This document shows positions 28,955-38,759 of a DNA stretch of 64,000 bases, piece by piece (the first letter of the stretch is position 1; each line of letters opens with the position of its first letter). Below the pieces are notes generated by a model that saw only the letters and a list, made by a program, of their open reading frames with translations, searched no databases and had not been told where the DNA came from. Origin of the DNA: Epiperipatus broadwayi (taxonomy: Eukaryota; Onychophora; Udeonychophora; Euonychophora; Peripatidae); assembly GCA_028023455.1 (NCBI GenBank), contig JAQFVV010000452.1:403001-467000 (forward strand), written 5' to 3'. A program made the translations under genes and the position numbers.

Positions 28955-29277
28955 TGGGTATGAGCACAGACTTTCACATGACCCATCACTCTCCACACTA
29001 TCTTATAACACTGATACACCTGAACACACATATGTCGAAAAGATAAATAATCACCAATATACGTATTTCATGCTAAACCAGCAATCATCAGTTGGTCCAG
29101 ATTACCATCTCTACACATATATGCTACAAGTGCTCAGATATATATTAAGATATCAAATCCTCCTACTTTAATGGACAGGCTTCAATCTACTCCACACTTC
29201 AACTCTTCAACTGTCCATCCAATTGAAAATCTGATGATGAAATGCTCAAAGGCCACCCTGAGGCCAATATTATTGTC
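28955..29277 (-). repeat. Family A hammerhead repeat, single copy with intact ribozyme
   Basis: On the minus strand this reads, in order, the same segments as units 1 and 2 at 3 kb: CAATAATATTGGCCTCA, TCATCATCAGATTTTCAAT, GATTGAAGCCTGTCCATTAA, the TA-containing region, the hammerhead core, a stretch matching TATCTTTTCNACAT and GATAGTGTGGA, and a tail with AAAGTCTGTGCTCA. About 320 bp are recognisable and there is no protein. It is the best-preserved copy of the family in this window. Confidence 0.8.
29041..29108 (-). ncRNA. Hammerhead ribozyme, type I, all core bases intact (family A)
   Basis: Read on the minus strand: stem I 5' strand GGTAATC-TGG-ACCAA; CTGATGA (plus 29085-29091); stem II TTGCT / AGCAT with loop GGTTT and four good pairs; GAA (29067-29069); short helix III ATACGTAT beginning with A15.1 (29066) and ending with U16.1 (29059); H17 = A (29058), with cleavage predicted between 29058 and 29057; then stem I 3' strand TTGGT-GATTATT. 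Stem I forms five Watson-Crick pairs, a three-base one-sided loop, then up to seven more pairs. Every invariant hammerhead base is present. The very short, palindromic helix III is the known hallmark of hammerheads in Penelope-like elements and animal retrozymes. Activity is inferred, not shown. Confidence 0.85.
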
Positions 29278-31084
29278 AAAATTAAATTTTAATAGAGATG
29301 GTTAGTATTTTATGATAGTGTAGTGGACAATCTAAATAATTATCTATGGGAAATATTGTTATTGCCTAATGTGATCAATACCTGAGCTAGACAATTTTAC
29401 ATAGGTTCAAACAGAATTACTATTTGTTGATGTGTGTTGTTTCTGTTATAAATGATATAAATCTTAAGGGTATTTCTTCATGATCTTTTATTTCCATATA
29501 GTGTTAGTATGAATTGGTTGTCTAAAAACATCTACAGATCAATTTATTTTATTTATGACAAATGTTGACTGAACAAATGCAGAGAGGTAATGAAATAGAA
29601 GATCCATTACTATTGTCACAAAGTACCTATCCAATGCAAACCGATGATGATCATGTGCAAGCGGCAATTATTACAAAATGCCAAGTCAACTTTGGGACTG
29701 TTAAACAGGGCATTCCACATTAAGCTAGTTGTATATTATTATAAATGTCATCTCAATTCTGGAACAGACTAAAGATATTGGATTATTATCCCATATTATA
29801 ATCAATATTTCATTACAAAATAGTGACCAATGATTGGTCTATGCTTTATTCAGATTGTATTGATCATTTTCACAGCATCATCATTTTTATCACGTTACAA
29901 AATATATAATTTTTTTATTTTTCTAATTTTTAAAAAACTATAAATGCCATTAATATTTTTTCCTCAAAGATTGAATTAATTAATTAAAAATATTATATAT
30001 ATATATAGTTTCAAAATCATTTATTTTTTATTTTCATAAACAGATTTTCATTTCCTTTTTCTCTTTCTATTTTAATTCACTGTAAAAACCTGTAAAATTT
30101 CTTTCTCAAATTAAATAAAATCATTTGTTTTAAAAAAATATAGTATTTTTTATTGCATATTACAAAACCTACCAAAATGATTCCAGTGCAGTTAAAACAT
30201 ATCCTGCTAATACTGGTTGGAAGATTTTTGCTTTTTAAATGTTTTTATATTAAAGCAGAAGTTTAAAAAGCAAATTTAACACAAATAATCTGAAGGAAAT
30301 TAAGCATTTATCCTTCATTTGCTTTTTATTCCTATTTTAATTAATTGTAAACACTCCTAGAAAATTTTCCTCAAACTAAATAAAAACAATTGCTTAAAAA
30401 TATTGCATTATTTATTGTGCATGACTAAAACTTATACAACTGATTTGAATGTGATTTGAAATGTGATCAGTTAACAAGCTTAGGCTAAATAATCTTGAAA
30501 TGCTATATTACATTATCATTAAACTTGATCACATATATACAATTTAAAAAAAATCCATTAAGTAAAAGTAGTTAAAAATCCATTATAAAATTTGACCAAA
30601 ATAAACAGACACTTAAAAAAACTGGATAAAATCTTTACTTCTATCAATTAAGAATTTTCAAATTACCCTGAAATATTTTTAATTTATATTGCTCCCAATT
30701 AGGTAGTTTTACATTTAATAATGTCCACTTATAAAATATCAATGCACCATGCATTATCATCATCAGCCATTTGCAAACCAGCAATATAATCACTTTAATT
30801 CCAAAATATATATAAAAAAATTAAGAATATCTGTGCAAACTAACTGTTAATGACATATACATCCACATATTTATTTTATTCTGGGTATAACTTCTATAAT
30901 AAATTTCATTTTTTGAAAAACTTCAATTCCTTGCATAATTGTAGATCTCTATTTTTATTCTCAGCCATATTCTCCCATTGTATCCAATAATAATACTATA
31001 TATGAGATAATGATTGCAACATAAATAAATTTTATTTTTTAATGAATAGAAAAAAATGCTAATTTTTGAAGACACATAACAAAT
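29278..31084. other. AT-rich sequence without firm features
   Basis: Around 29600-29760 a frame with KSTLGLLNRAF-like text is faintly reminiscent of the post-RT region of RTE-like LINEs, but it is too weak to call. The rest has nothing recognisable. Confidence 0.35.
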
Positions 31085-31250
31085 ACTGCTGCTGCTACTG
31101 CTACTGCTCCTACTACTACTATGACAACACCACCGCCGCCAACTACCACTACCACTACCACTGCCCCTACCCCTACCACCACCACTACTACCACTACTAC
31201 CACTACTACCACCACTACTACTCCTACTACTCCTACTACTCCTACTACTC

Positions 31251-31331
<81 letters not shown>

Positions 31332-31350
31332 ATACTACTACTACTAATAC

Positions 31351-31394
<44 letters not shown>
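31085..31394. repeat. Graded trinucleotide repeat block (CTG/CTA, ACC, ACT, then AAT)
   Basis: An imperfect trinucleotide tract changes composition along its length: GCT/ACT at the left, ACC-rich (31140-31230), CCT-ACT-ACT triplets, pure ACT (31255-31330), and finally AAT (31345-31394). Frames made of Thr, Tyr or Asn runs are only translations of this repeat. Confidence 0.95.
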
Positions 31395-31396
<2 letters not shown>

Positions 31397-31541
31397 GTTA
31401 TTAAGACTCTAAGTTTTTATTTTAAATTTAACTTCATTCAAAATAAGGATGGAAAAAACCAACTAAATATAAATATTTTCATTAATGTTATTAAAAAATA
31501 TTATTATAAGAGAGTTCTGTAAATGGAATTTTTTTTTGTAA

Positions 31542-31543
<2 letters not shown>

Positions 31544-31595
<52 letters not shown>
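31544..31595. repeat. (TA)n microsatellite
   Basis: A pure TA run of about 52 bases. Confidence 0.95.
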
Positions 31596-31597
<2 letters not shown>

Positions 31598-33394
31598 AGA
31601 AAAAGATTTAAAATACAGTTTATTCATTAGAATGATCTCAAATGTTTGCATGGATCTTCCAAATTATTCTAAAGACTTCAAAGCTGGTTAATGTAAAACC
31701 ATGAGAGATACATCATATATAAAGAGAATGATTGAAGTACATTATAAAATGTATTTTTAAATTTATACCCATAATAAAAAATAAAAGGAATTATCTGATT
31801 GCTTCATGTTAATTGCCAATCACATGTTTGGAAAGAACATTAAATAAATTGTATGTTTTAAAGAGTCATATAACATAAACAAAATACATTTAATTGTAGC
31901 TTCATTTAAAGGACAGTGGCTAAGTTTTTCACATTTTTTGGATATTTCTACATAAAACAATTTAAGTAAGAAAGAATCATTTCCTTAAATTTAAATATGA
32001 AAATGTCTATTGAATTTATCTTTCAAAAAATTAATTAAGGGCATTTAAATTTTTTTAAATGGGCATGGGTTGTAGTTAGGTATATGTAAATATGTAAATT
32101 AATTATGATTATGCAGTATCTACAATGGGAATCATGCAATATGCAATGTATATTATTAATCTAATTTACTGTTAACATGTTATATTTTAATTTGGACTCA
32201 CAAAATAGTACATGCTCTTGTAATAATTATATTATAAAGCTTACTTTTTTTTTTGTATAAATAAATGTGTTTTTCATATTAAAATATGAACTCCTAAAGT
32301 TAAATTAGAAACAAATAAATAAATTGTAAAATCATCTATAGTACTTATTTTTAAAATCATTTATGTTAATAAAACCTTTGACGCAAAACTTTCAATTGAT
32401 ATCACTATAATCCAATCTTATAAAATTTGATCAAATAAACAATAAATAATATACTTCACATGCAAAATATTAGCAACAATCCAATTTAATATACAAATAT
32501 GTTCTTAAATGGATATCTAAATATTCATTATTTTGTATAAAAATTGTTTTTTGAATTTTTATTTTTTCTTCAATATAACACTATCATTAAAATTAATTTT
32601 ATGGCCATTATCAGGTCATAAATTCCGAAATGAATTAAGGTTTTTTGTAACCATTATATATATATATCATAATTTTTCAAAAGAGCTAAGGCGACTTTCC
32701 TCAAAAGAAAAAAAAAACTTTACCATTTGAAAAAAGAGATTTAGTGAAGGGATATGAATTTATATTAAGATCATTTTTTTGACCTTTACGTTGTTTAACT
32801 GAGCAATTTATCTAAGCAACGAATACAGGAGTCTGATAAACCTAGAAATTAAATTTGTGTTTTTGCCTTCTACTGAGAAATATTGCTAACATTTTCTTAC
32901 AGTTTTAAAATTCATGTACATTTATTTTCTAATATTTTATTTCAAAAAACTTAAAAGATGTCATGAAAATTGAATAAGTGAGAATTTCAATGTAATTGAA
33001 ACAACACATTGATGCCTAGTTATTGTATATTCACGATCTCAAACTTTGCAAGATTACTTTGAGTAAATATTACAATAGTCTAAAAACTTGATTTTTTGAA
33101 AAATTTATAAGTATTTTTGTAACATAATTGTGTAGTAATAATTAGAAATCAATATATATATAATATTACATATTTATTTTTTTACAGAAATGTTTTATTT
33201 TTAAATATAAAAAAATATATTCTTGTGAATATTGTTACCATAGAGATTATGGTCACAGGAAATACAAATGTCTGGAAATGTTGTGACTCAGCAATATTAT
33301 TATATTTAGTGATATCATAAAAATTATAAAAAAATTTAAACTTTCAAAGCATAAATTGGTAGATTTAATAGATATTAAATATAATTTGTTCATA
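31596..33394. other. AT-rich sequence without recognised features
   Basis: Nothing recognised. Confidence 0.4.
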
Positions 33395-33680
33395 TTTTTA
33401 AACAAACATCAAACAAAGAAGATTTCATTCATTTTGTAAATTGAATCTGCTCTGCCTTTTGTTTTGATTAAAATCTAATTTTTGAAATAATTCTAAAAAT
33501 CAAATGTGATTTTTTAAAATTTATTTAATTTCTAAACAAAAATATCTATTGAATGAAGTTAAATTTATTATATTCTGATAAATAATAATAGTTTAATATT
33601 AAAATGAAAGATGAAAGCTTAAATCTAGTGAGATCAAAGAAATCTGTCAGAATGTTAGTGGAGTGCAGAAGAGTTAAGCG
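33395..33680 (-). repeat. Dispersed AT-rich repeat, family C, copy 3 (inverted)
   Basis: The reverse complement of this stretch aligns with 20275-20540 over essentially its full length, including AGATTTTAATCAAAACAAA, AATAAATTTAACTTCA and the TAACTCTTC-like left end. Confidence 0.55.
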
Positions 33681-34154
33681 AGTCACATAAATTTGAACAT
33701 TTCTTAGAAGCAATATTTTATTTCATTTTTTTCCAAATTTCATCATAGGGTATTAAAAGTAAATAAATTTACAACTATTTAAACCAGAAATTATTTACAA
33801 ACACAGCTTGTGATGAAGTTGGTTTTGAGACAGATGACCAAGCCATTTTGAAAAAATAAAATTCACAGAAATAGGAGGTTTAAAAAATTACTACTAATAA
33901 GTTTTGGATATTCATGGCTTAATATTGATTTTAACATCATTTTGACAAGGCTAATATGCTGTGTTTTTTTTAAAAAAAGAAAAGAAAACATTTGAAAAAC
34001 ATTTTAAAGTAGAAAATAATGAAAGTGAAGCTATTAATTTAATGAAGACTTCTTTCTAATTTTATATGTTTTTGAAAGAGTTTGTGACTAATATTTTATT
34101 AGACTGTAGAGTGTGTAGTGTATTAATTATCTATATTGTTATGAATAGATATAT

Positions 34155-34566
34155 ATGAAAAAAAAACCAAGTTATTCACGTAACTTGCTATCACTTGTTA
34201 TTTATGATCAATAGATAGCGTTTTACCAAAACCACTGAAACAAGTGTAAAATTTGTTTACATAAACAACAAAAGAGTCAGAATTAACTATCTCTTTCATT
34301 TGCTCACCCTCAGATCAGCTGATTTCAAGCTATTTGCTATCATCAGTGAAGGATAAAGTTAAAAACTAGATCTAAACACTGACTCCAAGCATTTATGCAA
34401 AACATTTCTATCAGTTTGCAAGCGTGAGTTCTTCAGACCGGTAAAGTCTTCAAACTCAGCCTAACAAGCCAGATATCTATATGGGTCTGATCTCAGTTCA
34501 GTTTCACCACATAGTCAAAGTCTCTGCAATATATTTCATTGCAAGAAGCCTTTAAAGGTACATTTA
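34155..34566 (-). repeat. Family B hammerhead repeat, tandem unit 1
   Basis: This is one of two direct units, 412 bp apart at equivalent positions (for example GTTATTCA at 34171 and 34583; CTGATGA complements at 34340 and 34752). The identity by eye is high, with scattered differences. In the sense orientation (minus) the unit carries a non-coding stretch, then the hammerhead, then a stretch that reads as an open frame only by chance. The sequence is unrelated to family A. Tandem hammerhead units of about 400 bp are what animal retrozymes and Penelope-like terminal repeats look like. Confidence 0.85.
34300..34358 (-). ncRNA. Hammerhead ribozyme, type I, intact core (family B, unit 1)
   Basis: Read on the minus strand: stem I 5' strand CTTTATCCTTCA; CTGATGA (plus 34340-34346); stem II A-G-C / G-C-T inside TAGCAAATAGCTT; GAA (34324-34326); helix III ATCAGCTGAT with A15.1 at 34323 and U16.1 at 34314; H17 = C (34313), with cleavage predicted between 34313 and 34312; stem I 3' strand TGAGGGTGAG. 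Stem I pairs TCA with TGA, then, after one bulged T, seven more pairs including G-U. All invariant core bases are present. Stem II is short (three pairs), so activity may depend on tertiary contacts or dimerisation. Confidence 0.82.
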
Positions 34567-34982
34567 TGAAAAACAAAAACAAGTTATTCATGTAACTTGC
34601 TATCACTTGTTATTTATAATCAATAGATGGCATTTTACCAAAACCACCAAAACAAGTGTAAAATTTGTTTACATAAATGACAAAAGAGTCAGAATTAACT
34701 ATCTCTTTCATTTTCTCACCCTCAGATCAGCTGATTTCAAGCTATTTGCTATCATCAGTGAAGGATAGAGTTAGAAACTAGATCTAAACACTGACTCCAA
34801 GTGTTTATGCAAAACGTTTTTATCAGTTTGCAAGCGTAAATTTTTCAGACCAGTAAAATCTTCAAACTCAGCCTAACAAGCCAGATATCTATATGGGTCT
34901 GATCTCAGTTCAGTTTCACCACATAGTCAAAGTCTCTGCAATATATATATCATTGCAAGAAACCATTAAAGGTATATTTATG
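34567..34982 (-). repeat. Family B hammerhead repeat, tandem unit 2
   Basis: The second direct unit, head-to-tail with unit 1. Its 5' flank in the sense orientation meets the inverted third copy at about 34983, so units 2 and 3 form a large hairpin with a loop of about 134 bp. Confidence 0.85.
34712..34770 (-). ncRNA. Hammerhead ribozyme, type I, intact core (family B, unit 2)
   Basis: The layout is identical to unit 1, shifted by 412 bp: CTGATGA at 34752-34758, GAAA at 34735-34738, and predicted cleavage between 34725 and 34724 (minus strand). The core and helix III are unchanged. The stem I 5' strand reads CTCTATCCTTCA. Cleavage at units 1 and 2 in one transcript would release a 412-nt RNA with the ends needed for circularisation; that last step is inference from known retrozymes. 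Confidence 0.82.
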
Positions 34983-35216
34983 AAAAATTCACACTTGCAA
35001 ACTGATAGAAACGTTTTGCATAAACACTTGGAGTCAGTGTTTAGATCTAGTTTCTAACTCTACCCTTCACTGATGATAGAAAATAGCTTGAAATCAGCTG
35101 ATCTGAGGGTGAGCAAATGAAAGAGATAGTTAATTCTGACTCTTTTGTCGTTTATGTAAACAAATTTTACACTTGTTTTGGTGGTTTTGGTAAAATGCCA
35201 TCTATTGATCATATAT
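34983..35216 (+). repeat. Family B hammerhead repeat, inverted partial unit 3
   Basis: A partial copy in the opposite orientation, corresponding to about 34617-34848 of unit 2. It starts within the region upstream of the ribozyme and ends at TTGATC followed by a TA run. The minus-strand open frame at 35060-35254 is the complement of this repeat, not a gene. Confidence 0.85.
35056..35116 (+). ncRNA. Hammerhead ribozyme, probably weakened (family B, unit 3)
   Basis: CTGATGA lies at 35070-35076, GAAA at 35090-35093, helix III ATCAGCTGAT, and predicted cleavage between C35103 and T35104. Stem I is slightly better paired than in units 1 and 2 (TACCC against GGGTG). Stem II carries a C-to-A change (TAGAAAATAGCTT), leaving only two pairs, so cleavage is expected to be impaired. 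Confidence 0.72.
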
Positions 35217-37539
35217 ATATGGAAAATTTTCATGAGTAAAAGACATTTATACATTTCAAGTTTATTTTGAAATGTATTTACTTATTACTAATATTAATAT
35301 CATACTATGATTTAACTGGATCATACCTTTATATAGCAGAGACCATTTAATTTATTGGCACAAAAGCGCTTAAAGCAAAGTAGTTTGTTTATTTCTGAAA
35401 AGACTATTTGAATGATTTCTGCTGCCAGACCCATGCCAGGTGTGATCCAGAAAAACACTAATACAACAATAATATTAACAAAGGAGACACATACATGAAT
35501 GAATAAAATGGCATCCTTGCCATATACATTGAGTGCTAGTGACAAACCATTGATTAAAACAGAATACTCTATTTAAAAAAGTGAAAACATTTTTGGAAAA
35601 AAACAAAACGATGTGAATAAAGCAAGCAACTCTTACATGTATAGAAATAACTTAGAGATTACTATAGACCAAACTTATTACAAAATATTTAATATAATTA
35701 TTTGAATTTTTATGATAAAGTATTTTATTTGTAATTATAAGTTGAAATATTTTGATCATCTAGATGAAATAATGATGTTAAAAAAATCAAACTTTATTTT
35801 TTTCTAAATATTTTCAATTATTATTAGTAGTTTTCAGGTTAGTATATAGCACAATGTATCAACAAGTGGTATTATTCTCTTCTTTTTCAGAAATTATTAA
35901 TATAACAGACGACAGCGAGCACAATAATTGAAAATTTTTAAATATTAAATTTAAGGTAATGTTTTAACAACCTAGGCTAGAAATTTATTTGCTTTTGTGT
36001 GATGATTGAAACCAGATTGACACTAATAGATTAGTATATAATTTTTTTTTTGTTTTGACAGAAGAACCAAACTGGTTAGAGTATTTTATTAAATTTAACA
36101 TAATAAAGGTAATTTAAAGTGATTGTTTAATATCTTCACGCTCTCATTTCCAAATGCTTAAACGTTTGGGTTGAAAGGATAGATGGATTCATTCTATCTT
36201 TTCACAAAGACTTTACCTTGTGCTTGGAAAGTGAAAGTATCCATTTATAGTTAAAATCTACAAAATGCATGTGCATTAGCTTAATCGCTGATTATTATTA
36301 CAGTTTAAAAATATCGCACTATATAAAATAAATATCTTATTTAAATTTAATATTATAAATTTAAAGATTTTCTCTAATAATTGTGATTGATCAGGTTACC
36401 AATATTTGAAGAGGGGACATATGTGTGTAATTATTAATTGAGTAAATTATTTGAAAACAGATAAAGTTTAAAAATTTTAACAATATCAAATAGCTGGAGA
36501 AAATAATCACACATTATTTATAAGTATGATGTCATTGTCAAGGAATTTATATTAATGTGATAGTCCTTTTTTATATATAGGAAAGGAGATAAAAAGTAGA
36601 TTTTTTTAAATTCATTCAATTTCCAAAAATAATTTTAATATCCAACCAAGTGGCTATATATTACGAATAGAAAAAATAAATTAATCTATTAAAATTGCTT
36701 TATAGAAAATGATATTTTGTCCTTATTACAACTTTTTAATTTTATAAATATAGAATATTATGTAATATTCTCAACCCTCAATCTAATGATTTAATATAAA
36801 AAATTAATATGTTTGGAGATTATCATAAGAAATATATATTTTCATTTGGAAGAGTCTTGATATAGCATAAAAATATCTTAATTTTTATATTGTGGAAAGA
36901 AAAATGAGAATACAAGTATTAGGGTACTGATTTGTAAAGAGATATTTTTTCTTATAAACACTATGGCTAAAACAATTGTATATTATTATTTGACTGTAAA
37001 AACGATAAACAAAAAAATCATGTTTGCGAGATACAATTGAAATAGAAGTCTCATAGTAATTTTAAATGAATAATTTGAAATTAAAAATTCTCCTCCCAAA
37101 AATTTGAGAGAGTAATTAGAACTTTACGTTGAAAAAAGATGTTGAAAAAAAAAAAAAAAAACAGCAATGCTGAAGTTGGCAGTTATTTCAAGTGGAGAAA
37201 CTTGATAATAGTTGAGAATATATTAGAAGTAATAACAAGAGTAAATCAGACGGTTAGGCGACTATATACATAAGACAACTCAGTAAGTAATATTAAGAAT
37301 AGTAGAAATGCAATGATAGTGTATTCTTCAGACTTATTATAGGTAAATGAATATAAATGATAAAAAAGTATGATTATTATATAATGTAGATGTGGGTTAA
37401 TGAAAAAGGATGCCAATTACTGGAGCAGAAAGATATTAGATAAAATTGAAAGATCGAGAAGGAGTATTTAAATGAAATCATTATATATGTAAATAAATCA
37501 TAGAGTAGTTCTAACTTGAAATTAACATTTTGATTTGCT
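35217..37539. other. AT-rich sequence without recognised features
   Basis: The 74-codon minus-strand frame at 35321-35545 has two hydrophobic stretches but no recognised family and no supporting splice or promoter signals. Otherwise nothing recognised. Confidence 0.35.
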
Positions 37540-37669
37540 AAAATATATAATATTTCTCATGTGTCATAGTATCAGCCGGGAAGCGAACCCGCTAACCCGG
37601 GACAACTGCTCATAAAGCAGCCGTCGCTGACCTTTCGACCACCAATGCTTGACAAAATATATAATATTT
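37540..37669 (-). mobile_element. tRNA-like SINE copy 1 with 16-bp target-site duplication
   Basis: The 98-bp body (37556-37653, minus strand) is far richer in G+C than its surroundings. It is flanked by exact copies of AAAATATATAATATTT at 37540-37555 and 37654-37669. On the minus strand it contains GGTGGTCGAAAGGTCAGC, a possible anticodon arm CTGC-TTTATGA-GCAG, the box-B-like GGGTTCGCTTCCC, and ends in ATGACACATGAG. CCGGG pairs with CCCGG around the box-B-like segment. The tail is almost absent. This is a short retroposon derived from, or resembling, a tRNA. It is not a functional tRNA gene, because no acceptor stem is seen. Confidence 0.8.
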
Positions 37670-37802
37670 TAATACAAATATAATGCATATACTGAACTTT
37701 AGACGTAATTAAAGGTAACTTGAACACAGACTTTCAAGCTCCTTTCAGCTACCCACTCCATCTTATATAACAAATATACATAACCATATATGTGAAAAAG
37801 AT

Positions 37803-37870
37803 AAATGATCTCCAATATATGTATTTTGTGCTGAACCAGCACTTATCAGTTGGTCCAGATGATCATATCC
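37803..37870 (-). ncRNA. Degenerate hammerhead ribozyme (family A foldback, left arm)
   Basis: On the minus strand the core reads CTGATAA (G8 changed), stem II is a perfect GTGCT / AGCAC helix, and the GAAA position reads AAAA (G12 changed). Stem I (ATGATC, CCAA against TTGG, GATCAT) is well paired. It is predicted inactive. Confidence 0.68.
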
Positions 37871-37925
37871 CATAATATTTTAATATAACCTGAGCACTGA
37901 TTATATATATATATGTGTGGGAAAT

Positions 37926-37990
37926 AATGATATGGGCCAACTGATGAGTGCTGGTTTATCACAAAATATATATTGGAGATCATTAATCTT
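37926..37990 (+). ncRNA. Degenerate hammerhead ribozyme (family A foldback, right arm)
   Basis: CTGATGA is intact at 37941-37947, but the GAAA position reads AAAA and stem II is reduced to GTG / CAC. Stem I is good: AATGAT pairs with ATCATT and CCAA with TTGG. It is predicted inactive because of the G12 change, which it shares with the left arm and with the inverted copy at 2830-2996. Confidence 0.68.
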
Positions 37991-38075
37991 TTTCTCATGT
38001 ATTTATATTTATCAGTTATATAAAATGAAGTTGTTATCTGAAGGAAGCTTGAAAGTCTGGATTCAAATTCCCCCT

Positions 38076-38759
38076 AACAACATCTAAAATATATAATATA
38101 GTAGTTTATTGCTCTGGAATTCATAAGAAGTTTGAATACTGAAAGTAAGAGCTAGATCACCAAGTATGGTTTTTAGGCTTTAAAATTTGCATTCAATTAC
38201 TGCTCTAAAGTGTTCTGGGCTTTGATTTAATTAATGCCATTTAAATAAATAAAATCAACTATAAAATATAAAGAAAATTATCAATACTATATATTTTGTT
38301 TTAGAAAATAATTAAAAATAGTTACGAAGTTTTAAATGATTATCAGTTAACTTCTAAAGAATAAAAAAATAAATAAGATTATTATAATACTCATTCATAT
38401 AATTAATGTAATATTTATTCATATAATTAAGACAAATTAAAGCAAATTAAAACAAAATACATTGTTTTAAACTAATTTCCACATCTTATATTATTATATT
38501 TGCCTAGTTAAAATAAAAATTGATAATTTTGAAGAATTGAATTTTGTCTAGATTGTGTAAAACTTGGGTAGTTATAAAAATAAAGGCAATGTTCTTAATT
38601 TAGAGATAAGATTAATCATCTTCTAATTAATATTTAGTGTATTGGAAGGATGATGTACATCAATTAATTATATATTACTTAGAAAAAATAGGAATAATTG
38701 CTATAGAAGAAAACTTAAATTCGACTCTTAAAACACACTATTTTTTCCATTTGTTTTTT
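38076..38759. other. AT-rich spacer between family A foldback and Penelope-like relic
   Basis: No motif recognised. It could hold the decayed N-terminal part of the Penelope-like reading frame, which I cannot see. Confidence 0.3.

Larger units (their letters stand above)
37721..38075. repeat. Family A hammerhead repeat, foldback pair
   Basis: Two family A pieces stand in opposite orientation. The left arm (37721 to about 37890) reads on the minus strand and the right arm (about 37880-38075) on the plus strand. They meet around the GAGCACTGATTATATA segment. The arms pair over about 150 bases (ACTTTCAAGCT, TCTCCAATATA, CCAGCACT and others). It lies 50 bp from a SINE and about 700 bp upstream of a Penelope-like coding relic, an arrangement that might preserve a Penelope terminal repeat. 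Confidence 0.78.

Noticed and set aside
31066-31522. Poly-Tyr and poly-Thr/Asn frames
   Set aside because: They are translations of the graded trinucleotide block.
35060-35254. 64-codon frame on the minus strand as a gene
   Set aside because: It is the complement of the third family B hammerhead unit, and the same reading recurs in the other units.
37572-37650. Functional tRNA gene
   Set aside because: There is a box-B-like segment and a possible anticodon arm but no acceptor stem, and the T loop would be too long. Target-site duplications show a retroposon.
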